A stretch of DNA of 64,000 nt from assembly GCF_027563465.1 (NCBI RefSeq), contig NZ_JAPFQA010000013.1:62001-126000 (forward strand), in the 5' to 3' direction. Both the position numbers and the translations under genes were made by a program. Positions 37,803 through 45,871 of this stretch are shown piece by piece (the stretch's first letter is position 1; every line of letters begins with the position of its first letter). The DNA comes from Mesorhizobium qingshengii (lineage in GTDB: Bacteria; Pseudomonadota; Alphaproteobacteria; Rhizobiales; Rhizobiaceae). The notes beneath the pieces were generated by a model, which was given only the letters and a program-made list of their open reading frames with translations, was not told the DNA's origin and did not search any database.

Positions 37803-38921
37803 TTATTGTTCGAAGTAGGTGTACTTGCCGTCGTCACCCTTCTTCCAGGTGTAGAGGACGTAGTCGGGGCGGGTGATGTCGCCCTTCGCGTCATAGCCGA
37901 TGTCGCCGATGGCGGTCTTCCAGGGGCCACTCGCCTTGATCTCTGCTGCAACCTTCTGCGCGTCGTCGGCCGAGCCGACCTTGGCGGCGGCGGCGGCGAC
38001 GATCTGCATGGCGGCGTAAGAGTAGAGCGTATAGGCTTCAGGCTCGAAACCGGCTGCACGGAACTTCTCGACGAGTTCCTTGGCGTTCGGGTTCTTGCGC
38101 GGATCGGGAGCGAACGTCATCAGCGTGCCGTTGACAGCGTCACCGGCGATCGAGGCCAGCTCGTTCGACACGATGCCGTCGCCCGACATGAACTGGGCCT
38201 TGAGGCCCTGGTCAGCGAGCTGGCGCATGATCAGGCCGGCTTCCGTATGCAGGCCACCGTAGTAGACGACGGTGACGCCGGCTTCCTTCATCTTGGCGAT
38301 GAGGGCCGAGAAGTCCTTGTCGCCGACATTGATGCCTTCATACATGGCTTCCTTCAAACCGTCGGCGTTGAGCGCCTTCTTGGTTTCGTCGGCGAGGCCC
38401 TGGCCGTAAGGCGTCTTGTCGTGGACGACGGCGATCTTGCCGTCCTTGAAGTTCTTCGCGAGATAGTCGCCGGCAACCTTGCCCTGCTGGTCGTCGCGTC
38501 CGCAGGTGCGGAACGTGTTCCACAGGCCGCGCTCGGTCAGTTGCGGGTTGGTCGCCGAAGGCGTGATGACGAGAATGCCGTTCTCGGCATAGACTTCCGA
38601 CGCCGGAATGGTGACGCCCGAGTTGAAGTGGCCGATGACATACTTGACGCCGTCGGCGACGAACTTGTTGGCGACCGAGATGCCCTGCTTCGGATCCGAA
38701 ACGTCGTCACCGACTTCGAGCTTGATCTGCTGGCCGTTGATGCCGCCCGCCGCGTTGATGTCGGCGGCAGCCTGCTCGGCGCCCTTCTGCAGCTGCGCGC
38801 CGAAGGCTGCGTTCGGGCCGGTGATCGGACCGGCAACGCCGATCAGAATGTCAGCCCACGCGCTGCCGCTGAACGCGACAAGCGCGGTCAGTGCGACGGC
38901 GGACAAGAGTGACTTTTTCAT
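37803..38921 (-). CDS. livJ: Branched-chain amino acid ABC transporter, periplasmic binding protein
   Basis: 372-aa substrate-binding protein of the LivJ/LivK type. A clear signal peptide (MKKSLLSAVALTALVAFSGS, cleaved after AWA) is followed by DILIGVAGPITGPNAAFGAQ, the family start, and VIGHFNSGVTIPASEVY. Two cysteines are in the mature part. It ends the livHMGF locus on the same strand but lies after a 137-bp gap with its own terminator, so it can be expressed more strongly than the membrane parts. Confidence 0.94.
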   Translation of the reverse strand: MKKSLLSAVALTALVAFSGSAWADILIGVAGPITGPNAAFGAQLQKGAEQAAADINAAGGINGQQIKLEVGDDVSDPKQGISVANKFVADGVKYVIGHFNSGVTIPASEVYAENGILVITPSATNPQLTERGLWNTFRTCGRDDQQGKVAGDYLAKNFKDGKIAVVHDKTPYGQGLADETKKALNADGLKEAMYEGINVGDKDFSALIAKMKEAGVTVVYYGGLHTEAGLIMRQLADQGLKAQFMSGDGIVSNELASIAGDAVNGTLMTFAPDPRKNPNAKELVEKFRAAGFEPEAYTLYSYAAMQIVAAAAAKVGSADDAQKVAAEIKASGPWKTAIGDIGYDAKGDITRPDYVLYTWKKGDDGKYTYFEQ

Positions 38922-39058
38922 ATAAACGCTCCCATTTACGGAGTGGGCGTGGATGATACTTTCATGCGATGCCCACCCTTATCGCAGAAAGCACAGTTTG
39001 CCGATTTTCAGGCACTTGTCACGCCGATTCATCCCCGAAACGGCGTTAATCATGAACG

Positions 39059-39406
39059 TCAACCTTTCGGCTTCCAGCTCAAAAGCGATGCTCTTTCATA
39101 GAGCCAATTATACTGCGTAACCATCTGGTTGGTGCGCGTGTATTGATAGCCGATGAACCCAAGTATCATCAGCACGATGGTGTCGACGATGTAGTAATGC
39201 AGCGAGAACATCGTGCCGCCGAACAGCGCGTGATGGATGAAACGTATGCCGATGCCGAGGCCCAGCATATAGGCGAACAGTTGCGCGAAACTGCGCCATG
39301 TCTGGGCGCTGGCCTTGCCCGTCATCCACGCCGCCCAGCCGCCAAGCAGACAGGTGACGAAGAAGAACTGCCAGATCGAGGGTTCCTCGTAGAGAATGCC
39401 CTGCAT
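39059..39406 (-). CDS. Small membrane protein between livF and livJ (DUF6867-like)
   Basis: 115-aa protein with three predicted membrane helices and the C-terminal tail TQYNWLYERASLLSWKPKG. Such a gene between liv genes is typical in Rhizobiales. The name DUF6867 is from memory. It lies 18 bp after livF and is probably cotranscribed, suggesting a role in assembly or regulation of the transporter. Confidence 0.7.
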   Translation of the reverse strand: MQGILYEEPSIWQFFFVTCLLGGWAAWMTGKASAQTWRSFAQLFAYMLGLGIGIRFIHHALFGGTMFSLHYYIVDTIVLMILGFIGYQYTRTNQMVTQYNWLYERASLLSWKPKG

Positions 39407-39424
39407 GATTGATGTCTCCTAGGC

Positions 39425-40153
39425 TCAGTGATGTCCGCCTTCGAGATAGGCGGCGCGCACTTCCGGATTGGCGAGCAGTTCCTTGCCGGTGCCGCTCATC
39501 GTCACGTTGCCGTTGACCATGACATAGGCGCGCGTGGCGAGCTTGAGCGCGCCGAAGGCGTTCTGCTCGACCAGGAACACAGTCAGCCCTTGCGTGCGGT
39601 TCAGTTCGCGGATGGCATCGAAGATCTGCTTGACGATCAGTGGCGCCAGACCCAGCGACGGCTCGTCGAGCAGAAGCAGCTTCGGCCGCGCCATCAGCGC
39701 GCGTCCGATCGACAGCATCTGCTGCTCGCCACCGGACAGCGTGCCGCCGCGCTGGGCGATGCGCTCCTTGAGCCGCGGAAACAGCGTGAACACCTTCTCG
39801 ACGTCCTCGTCATAGTGCTTGAGGTTGTCGAGGCTCGCGCCCATCTGCAGGTTTTCCATCACCGTCATGCGCGGGAAGATGCGCCGGCCCTCGGGCGACT
39901 GGGCGATGCGCATGCGCGCGATCTCGTGCGTCGGCATCTGGGTTATGTCGGTGCCGGCGAAGGTGATGGTGCCCGCGCGAGCGCGTGGGGCACCAAAAAT
40001 GGTCATCATCAGTGTCGACTTGCCGGCGCCGTTGGCACCGATCAGCGCGACGATCTCACCCTCGTTGACGGTGACGTCGACGCCGTTCAGCGCCCGTATG
40101 TTGCCGTAATAGGTCTGGACGCCCTTGATATCGAGCAGTGTTGCGCCGGCCAT
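39425..40153 (-). CDS. livF: Branched-chain amino acid ABC transporter ATPase LivF
   Basis: 242-aa ATPase with Walker A GANGAGKST, Q-loop SPEGRRIFPRMTV, signature LSGGEQQML and Walker B LLLLDEPSLGLAP. Starts at the ATG 40151-40153, which overlaps the livG stop by one base (TAATG), so translation is coupled. Upstream frame inside livG is not used. Confidence 0.96.
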   Translation of the reverse strand: MAGATLLDIKGVQTYYGNIRALNGVDVTVNEGEIVALIGANGAGKSTLMMTIFGAPRARAGTITFAGTDITQMPTHEIARMRIAQSPEGRRIFPRMTVMENLQMGASLDNLKHYDEDVEKVFTLFPRLKERIAQRGGTLSGGEQQMLSIGRALMARPKLLLLDEPSLGLAPLIVKQIFDAIRELNRTQGLTVFLVEQNAFGALKLATRAYVMVNGNVTMSGTGKELLANPEVRAAYLEGGHH

Positions 40154-41703
40154 TATTTGCGTCCTCCGCGCTTGCCCGCGACAGGCTTGGCCGCGGCCTT
40201 TCCGGAAGCCGCGCTGGCGGTCTTTCCAGAAGCTGCACTGGCAGTCTTTCCGGAAGCTGCACTGGCAGTCTTTCCGGAAGCATGGCTGGTCGCCACCTTG
40301 CCCGCATCGAGGCGGCGCGAGAATTCCGTGCCCTTGCCCTGGCCGAGAAGCTTGGCCTGCTTGACCCATTCCTCACGCGCAATGCGTCCGTCAAAGGCGA
40401 GATAGGCTTCAGCCGCCTCGACATCGGCCTTCTTCCAGGCTCCGATCTGGTCGAAGTGGAAAATGCCGTGTTCGTTGAGCTTCTTCTCGTTGACCGTGCC
40501 GATGCCCTTGATACGGGTCAGATTGTCGGCCTTGCCGGCCCGGGGGGCAGCGAGGCGGTTCGAAATGCCTTCGGCCTTCGCCGCGGGAGCCTTGGCGGCC
40601 GCTTTCTTCGCCGCCGCCTTTGCCGGCGAAGCGGACTTTGCGGCAGCGGGTCTGCTGGCAACGCTCGCCGCGCGCGCATCGATCTGCGCCGCCTTCGAAG
40701 CGCCCTTCGACACCGTGACGCGCTCGCCCTCGCTGTGGCCGATCGTGTCGCTCACCGGTCCGGCGAGATACGAAGACGAGGTGCCGGGGCCATGCGCGGA
40801 GTCGGGGCCGGTATCCAGCTGTTCGATGACGTCTTCGTCGCCGACCTCGGTCAGCACCGTCTCGACCTCCTCGTCGTCGACACCGAGATAGGCGGCGATG
40901 ACGCGCGGGTCGGTGCGCACCGATTGCGGACTGCCGTCGGAGATCTTGCGGCCATATTCGAGCACCACGACATGGTCGGAGATTTGCATGACCACCGACA
41001 TGTCGTGCTCGATCAGCAAGATCGAGGTGCCGGTATTGTTCTTGATGTCCATCAGCAGTTCGTTGAGTGCTGCCGATTCCTTCGGGTTGAGACCGGCGGC
41101 CGGCTCGTCGAGGCAGAGAAGTTCCGGTCCCGTGCACATGGCACGCGCAATCTCCAGGCGCCGCTGCGCGCCATAGGGCAGGTCGCCGGCCGGATCGTCG
41201 GCACGATCGACGAGATTGGCCTTCTCCAGCCAATGCCTGGCCAGATCGATCGATTCGGCAGATGCCTTGCGGTAGCTCGGGAAGCCGAACAGGCCGAGCA
41301 GCGTATAGCCCGACGCCTTCATCAGCTTGTTGTGCTGGGCGACCAGCAGGTTCTCGAGCAGCGTCATGCCCGAGAACAGGCGGATATTCTGGAAGGTGCG
41401 CGCCACCTTGGCGCGCGCCGGAATCTCATGGTTCGGCAAACGCTCGAGCATGAAGCTCGAACCATCGGCCCGGTTGAGCGTGATCATGCCTTCCGACGGC
41501 TTGTAGAAGCCGGTGATGCAGTTGAACACCGTGGTCTTGCCGGCGCCGTTCGGTCCGATCAAGGCGGTGATCTCGCCGCGCCGGGCCTGGAAGGACAGGT
41601 CGCCGATCGCGACCAGGCCGCCGAACTTCATCGACAGATGCTCGACCTGCAGGATGGCTTCGTTCATGCCCGGGTTGGCCTTCTGAATCGGGTTCGTATC
41701 CAT
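40153..41703 (-). CDS. livG: LivG-type ABC ATPase fused to a basic linker and a helix-hairpin-helix-like domain
   Basis: 516 aa, about twice the usual LivG length. Residues 14-275 are a normal LivG ATPase: Walker A GPNGAGKTT at 50-58, the LPYGAQRRLEIARA signature, CLDEPAAGLNP. Residues 276-390 are a linker, acidic at first, then rich in Ala and Lys (SPAKAAAKKAAAKAPAAKAE). Residues 394-455 (NLTRIKGIGTVNEKKLNEHG through EEWVKQAKLLG) match the C-terminal domain found on rhizobial NuoE and L21, related to helix-hairpin-helix DNA-binding folds. The tail (475-505) has three and a half copies of SGKTASAA. The ATG at 41701-41703 overlaps the livM stop, supporting the start. Confidence 0.9.
   Translation of the reverse strand: MDTNPIQKANPGMNEAILQVEHLSMKFGGLVAIGDLSFQARRGEITALIGPNGAGKTTVFNCITGFYKPSEGMITLNRADGSSFMLERLPNHEIPARAKVARTFQNIRLFSGMTLLENLLVAQHNKLMKASGYTLLGLFGFPSYRKASAESIDLARHWLEKANLVDRADDPAGDLPYGAQRRLEIARAMCTGPELLCLDEPAAGLNPKESAALNELLMDIKNNTGTSILLIEHDMSVVMQISDHVVVLEYGRKISDGSPQSVRTDPRVIAAYLGVDDEEVETVLTEVGDEDVIEQLDTGPDSAHGPGTSSSYLAGPVSDTIGHSEGERVTVSKGASKAAQIDARAASVASRPAAAKSASPAKAAAKKAAAKAPAAKAEGISNRLAAPRAGKADNLTRIKGIGTVNEKKLNEHGIFHFDQIGAWKKADVEAAEAYLAFDGRIAREEWVKQAKLLGQGKGTEFSRRLDAGKVATSHASGKTASAASGKTASAASGKTASAASGKAAAKPVAGKRGGRK
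40199..40282. repeat. 24-bp tandem repeat inside livG
   Basis: Three full units (40199-40222, 40223-40246, 40247-40270) and a half unit of TTTCCGGAAGCTGCACTGGC-AGTC, encoding SGKTASAA repeats near the LivG C-terminus. Units 2 and 3 differ at a single base. Copy number probably varies between strains. Confidence 0.85.
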
Positions 41704-43097
41704 CAGCCGTGTCCCTCCTTGGTGAAGGAGCCCGAGACGGCCCTTCGCTCCTTGAGGAAGGCTGTCGGCTCGCGGCTGCCGACGAAGCCACGCGGCTTCC
41801 ACAGCATGACCACGACCATGGCTATGCCGAACAACAGCATGCGATAAAGCTCCGGGGTGAAATCAGGGCCGAATATCGCCTTGAGGAAGTCCAGCTCGCG
41901 CAGGATTTCGGTGCCGCCGATCATCACCAGCGCCGCAACCGCGATGCCGCCCAGCGAGCCCATGCCGCCCAGCACGACGATGGCAAGGATGATCGCCGAT
42001 TCCAGGAAGACGAAGGATTCCGGGCTGACGAAACCTTGCCGTGCGGCAAAGAACGAACCGGCAAAGCCGCCGAACATGGCGCCGGTGGCAAAGGCGGTGA
42101 GCTTGGTGGTGGTGGTGTTGATGCCGAGCGAGCGGCAGGCGATCTCGTCCTCGCGCAGGGCCTCCCAGGCCCGCCCGACCGGCAGGCGGCGAAGCCTGAT
42201 GGTGACGAACGCGGTGAGGAAGCAGAGCCCCAGGATCAGGTAATAGAGGAAGATCTTGTAGTAGGCGCCCGACTGGGCGATGCCGAGCACCTTGGCGATG
42301 TAGTTCGGGTCCGAGACATTGAACGACATCAGGCCGAAGAAGGTGACCTTGGGGATGCCGGAAATACCGGCCGAGCCGTTGGTCACTTCGCGCCAGTTGA
42401 TCAGCACCAGGCGTATGATCTCGCCGAAGGCCAGCGTGACGATCGCCAGATAGTCGCCGCGCAGGCGCAGCACCGGAAAGCCGAGCATCACGCCCCAGAA
42501 CGCGGCCATCAGGCCGGCTGCCGGCAGCAGGATCCAGAACGACAGTCCGAAATGCGTGCCCAGCAGCGCATAGGCGTAGGCGCCGACCGCGTAGAACGCG
42601 ACGTAGCCGAGGTCAAGCAGGCCGGCGAGGCCGATGACGATGTTCAGGCCCCAGGCCAGCATCACATAGATCAGGATCTGGATGCCGAAATTGTCGACCC
42701 ATTTCAACGAGCCTTGAAAGCCGACAAGCAGAACGATCACGATCGGATACACCAAAAGCACGGCGACGCCGATCTTGTTGAAGTTCCGGCGCAGGAAGCC
42801 GGGCGCCGTCACGGCGGCGGCGGGAGCCTGAGCCTTTTCCGCCTTCGCCCTCTCCATCGCCGGCTGCGCGAAGCCGACATAGAGGAAGCGGCCGACGGCG
42901 GTGAGGACAACCACCGCGGCAAGCAGGCCCCAGCGCTGCACCAGGATCAGCTCGTTCGAAATGTTCTGATCGGTCTTCAGGCCGATGAACAGCACGAACA
43001 GGCCAAGCGAAATGGCGCCGGCATAGAACGCCTCGCGAAGAGCGCGTTGAATGGGCGTGGCGACGACGTCGCGCTCCGGAGTAACGGTAACCGCCAT
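41703..43097 (-). CDS. livM: Branched-chain amino acid ABC transporter permease LivM
   Basis: 464-aa permease with about ten helices. The LivM core is recognisable: GLNIVIGLAGLLDLGYVAFY and LRLRGDYLAIVTLAFGEI, then WEALREDEIACRSLGIN, the cytoplasmic loop that contacts the ATPase. The N-terminal 110 residues form an extra two-helix extension with an Ala-rich linker. Located 3 bp after livH. Confidence 0.95.
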   Translation of the reverse strand: MAVTVTPERDVVATPIQRALREAFYAGAISLGLFVLFIGLKTDQNISNELILVQRWGLLAAVVVLTAVGRFLYVGFAQPAMERAKAEKAQAPAAAVTAPGFLRRNFNKIGVAVLLVYPIVIVLLVGFQGSLKWVDNFGIQILIYVMLAWGLNIVIGLAGLLDLGYVAFYAVGAYAYALLGTHFGLSFWILLPAAGLMAAFWGVMLGFPVLRLRGDYLAIVTLAFGEIIRLVLINWREVTNGSAGISGIPKVTFFGLMSFNVSDPNYIAKVLGIAQSGAYYKIFLYYLILGLCFLTAFVTIRLRRLPVGRAWEALREDEIACRSLGINTTTTKLTAFATGAMFGGFAGSFFAARQGFVSPESFVFLESAIILAIVVLGGMGSLGGIAVAALVMIGGTEILRELDFLKAIFGPDFTPELYRMLLFGIAMVVVMLWKPRGFVGSREPTAFLKERRAVSGSFTKEGHG

Positions 43098-43100
43098 GAT

Positions 43101-44003
43101 CTAGACCTTTTCGACTTCTGGCCGGCCCAGAATGCCGGAAGGCAGGAAGATCAGCACGATCGCCAGGATGGAGAAGGCGGCGACGTCCTTGTAGTCGATC
43201 GAGAAATAGGCCGACCACATGCTCTCGATGAAGCCGATCAGGAGTCCGCCGAGCACGGCGCCCGGCAGCGAACCGATGCCGCCGAGAACGGCCGCGGTGA
43301 ACGCTTTGACACCCGGCGTGAAGCCGTCGGAAAACACCACCACGCCGTAGTACATCAGGAACAGCGTACCGGCGACGGCGGCAAGTGCTGCGCCCATGAT
43401 GAAGGTGATCGAGATGGTGCGGTCGACGTCGATGCCGAGCAGCGCCGCCATCTTGCGGTCCTGCTCGCAAGCGCGCTGCGCCCGGCCGAGCGCGGTCTTG
43501 TTGACCAGGTACCAGAAGACCGCCAGCAGGATCGCGGTCACCACGACGATGATGATCTGCTTCAGCGACACGCTGACGCCAGCGATGTCGTAGACCTTGG
43601 ACACCATCGGCGGGACCGGCTTGTTGCGCGGGCCCTGCGTCACCTGGACGAAGTTGGACAGCGCGATCGACATGCCGATGGCGGTGATCAGCGGCGCCAG
43701 CCGGAACGACCCGCGCAGCGGCCGGTAGGCCACCTTCTCGATCGTCCAGTTGTAGAGGCTGGTGAGCAGCATCGCGACGACCATCATGATCAGCAGCGCG
43801 ATGACGATCGGCACCGAATAGAACAACGCGCCGAGGATGAGGAAAACGATGAGGGCGGTGAAGGCGCCGACCATGAAGATATCGCCATGGGCGAAATTGA
43901 TCATGCCGATGATGCCGTAGACCATCGTGTAGCCGATTGCGATCAGCCCATAGATCGATCCCAGCGTCAGCCCATTGATAAGCTGCTGGACAAAGTACTG
44001 CAT
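43101..44003 (-). CDS. livH: Branched-chain amino acid ABC transporter permease LivH
   Basis: 300-aa permease with about eight helices and family motifs QLINGLTLGSIYGLIAIGYT, INFAHGDIFMVGAF and RACEQDRKMAALLGIDVDR. First gene of livHMGF. The ATG at 44001-44003 (MQYFVQQL) is preferred to the upstream in-frame extension, which begins in the AT-rich promoter area. Confidence 0.95.
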   Translation of the reverse strand: MQYFVQQLINGLTLGSIYGLIAIGYTMVYGIIGMINFAHGDIFMVGAFTALIVFLILGALFYSVPIVIALLIMMVVAMLLTSLYNWTIEKVAYRPLRGSFRLAPLITAIGMSIALSNFVQVTQGPRNKPVPPMVSKVYDIAGVSVSLKQIIIVVVTAILLAVFWYLVNKTALGRAQRACEQDRKMAALLGIDVDRTISITFIMGAALAAVAGTLFLMYYGVVVFSDGFTPGVKAFTAAVLGGIGSLPGAVLGGLLIGFIESMWSAYFSIDYKDVAAFSILAIVLIFLPSGILGRPEVEKV

Positions 44004-44337
44004 GTGTACGTGGCTCCCCTGGAATGTCGCCCATGCAGACGCATTCCTTTTCGTATTTCCCCTAGTCGTAAAGTTTCGAGCCCGGATTGCAACGTGATTT
44101 TTCAACCGTCATGCGCGTTTTGGCGGCACGCCATCCGATTGCCCTTTTTTCCCGTCCGGTCCCTGGACTATCGCGGACCCTAGCATTGGCATAACGCAAT
44201 GTCTTTGACGATTCGACCGCATCATGCGCCCCGTTTCGAAGAAATCGCCGTCAAAAGTAGGTGATGAGAAGAATCGTTGCGTTCCTGACACGATCCGTTT
44301 TTTCGCGGCATCGCTTTCCGCAGGGTCAGGATTCCCT
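44004..44337. other. Intergenic region upstream of livH
   Basis: 334 bp between livH and the duplicated fragment. It must hold the liv promoter, but no convincing -35/-10 pair, operator or RNA could be singled out. The 82-codon frame crossing it on the minus strand starts inside the duplicated 98-bp segment and has no coding character. Confidence 0.5.
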
Positions 44338-44437
44338 TTACTTGACCACAAAACCATGCGCGAACGGATCGCGGTCGTCGATGAAGATGGTGTTCAATCC
44401 TGTCATCCGCGCCCAGCCGCCGATCGAGGGAATGATG
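44338..44437 (-). pseudogene. Fragment of a hydroxyproline epimerase gene (3' end only)
   Basis: Bases 44340-44437 are identical to 45874-45971, the last 98 bases before the final stop-codon bases of the intact epimerase gene. On the minus strand it reads the C-terminal 33 residues up to FAHGFVVK, followed by TAA here instead of TGA. Just upstream, 12 bp beyond the identical segment, the frame hits a TGA. It therefore cannot make a protein. It ends 11 bp from the ectC stop. Confidence 0.9.
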
Positions 44438-44448
44438 ACTCCTCCGGC

Positions 44449-44835
44449 TCAGTAGGCAGACCCGCCATTCTCGCTCAGGACATGCCGCTCGGTGCCATCA
44501 AGGGGAGGGTTGAATACGCTGACTAGGATCATATCGCCGGCAGCGTCGGCACGCAGATAGTGATCGTCATGTTCATTGAGCACATAGATCGTGCCCGGTT
44601 CGATACGATGCACTTCACCGGACATGTCTTCGACTTCACCAGAGCCGGCGACGCAGTAGCAGGCCTCCAAATGCCGCCGATAGTGGAGACGTGATTCGCT
44701 GCCTGCCCGCACGACGGTATGACAGACAGTGAACCCCATGCCGTCCTTTTGTGTCAGCAGGCGATGGCTGGTGCCATTGCCCCAATCAACGAAGAAGTCG
44801 GATTTTTCTACATCAACCAATTGTCTTGTAAACAT
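44449..44835 (-). CDS. ectC: Solitary ectoine synthase-like protein
   Basis: 128-aa cupin of the EctC family, which closes the ring of N-acetyl-diaminobutyrate to ectoine. Conserved text: DGMGFTVCHTVV, HLEACYCVAGSGEVEDM, GTIYVLNEHDDHYLRA and VSVFNPPLDG. Neither ectA nor ectB is in the window, so it may act on another substrate, take up a precursor, or run in reverse; solitary EctC proteins are known. Start at the ATG 44833-44835. Divergent from a LysR gene with 126 bp between them. Confidence 0.85.
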   Translation of the reverse strand: MFTRQLVDVEKSDFFVDWGNGTSHRLLTQKDGMGFTVCHTVVRAGSESRLHYRRHLEACYCVAGSGEVEDMSGEVHRIEPGTIYVLNEHDDHYLRADAAGDMILVSVFNPPLDGTERHVLSENGGSAY

Positions 44836-44961
44836 GATCTCTCCCAGTGCGCCAAGGACCTGGAGTGCTGAACGCCTCCAGGATCGGGCTGCAGGAGTGC
44901 CGCAACGTATGCAGGCTTTCAAATGATTGCTTCTCATCTGATATGTTAGTAAATTTTACAC

Positions 44962-45861
44962 ATGGAATATGTCCCGCTCAACGCCGTCCGTGCTTTCGAG
45001 GCCGCTGCGCGCCATTTGAGTTTCTCCGCTGCCGGCGAGGAACTTCATGTCACGCACCCGGCCATCAGCCACCAGATAAGGCGGCTGGAGGAATGGCTGG
45101 GCGTGTCCCTCTTCCACCGGGATGCGCGCAAGGTACGACTGACGGATGCCGGGATGATCCTTCAGGCATCGGCGAGCGGGGCACTTGCCGAACTCGGCGC
45201 CACGTGCCGGCGCATTCGGCGCAATGCAGCTGTGGCGACCGTGTCCGTGGGGTGCATACCTTCCATTGCCAGCCGCTGGCTCGTGCCCCGCATGCCGGAC
45301 TTCAGCGCCAGCCATCCCGATATCGGCATGCGGGTCGCTTACGCCCGGGCAGAGGAGAGGCTCGGCGATGGTGAGAGCGATGTGCTGATCACGCTTGGAG
45401 CCGATCCGACGCCCGGCGTTACCAGTCTCAAGCTCTTTTCGCGCCTGAACCGGCCGGTGTGCAGCCCCCAGTACTTCGCCGGCAACGACTATCTGCGAAC
45501 ACCTGCCGGGATCGCTGGCGCCGACCTGCTGCATGACGAGAACCGCGAAGGCTGGCGGGAGTGGTTCTCCGAGGCCGGATTACCCAATTTCGATGTAGGC
45601 AACGGACCCGTCTTCGCCGACTTCAACATTCTTGCAACGGCGGTCATCGCCGGTCACGGTGTGGCGCTTTGTCCAGTCGACGTTTTTCGTGACGAGTTGA
45701 AGCGCGGCGACCTGATCGTCTTGTCGCAGGTCGCAACCAACCGCGACAAGGGCTACTTCCTGACGATGTCGGTGGATGCCTCGCCCGCCGCGCTTACCTT
45801 CGCCGACTGGTTCCGCCAGGCGGTCTCGGTCGATGCCGGGACAGACGATCAGCAGGTCTGA
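44962..45861 (+). CDS. LysR family regulator (GcvA-like)
   Basis: 299-aa regulator with the GcvA-type N-terminus PLNAVRAFEAAARHLSFSAA and helix-turn-helix ELHVTHPAISHQIRRLE, then a substrate-binding domain. Probably controls the divergent ectC-like gene. It ends 10 bp from the stop of the convergent epimerase gene. Effector unknown. Confidence 0.9.
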   Translation: MEYVPLNAVRAFEAAARHLSFSAAGEELHVTHPAISHQIRRLEEWLGVSLFHRDARKVRLTDAGMILQASASGALAELGATCRRIRRNAAVATVSVGCIPSIASRWLVPRMPDFSASHPDIGMRVAYARAEERLGDGESDVLITLGADPTPGVTSLKLFSRLNRPVCSPQYFAGNDYLRTPAGIAGADLLHDENREGWREWFSEAGLPNFDVGNGPVFADFNILATAVIAGHGVALCPVDVFRDELKRGDLIVLSQVATNRDKGYFLTMSVDASPAALTFADWFRQAVSVDAGTDDQQV

Positions 45862-45871
45862 ACGTGCGGTA

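Noticed and set aside
41709..44183. 824-codon open frame on the plus strand
   Set aside because: Antisense to livM and livH; composition (long runs of Asp, His, Gln, Arg) is that of a complementary-strand shadow.
44109..44357. 82-aa frame beginning MVLWSSKG on the minus strand
   Set aside because: It starts alike to a frame at 45891 only because both begin in the 98-bp duplicated segment; no family and no ribosome-binding site.
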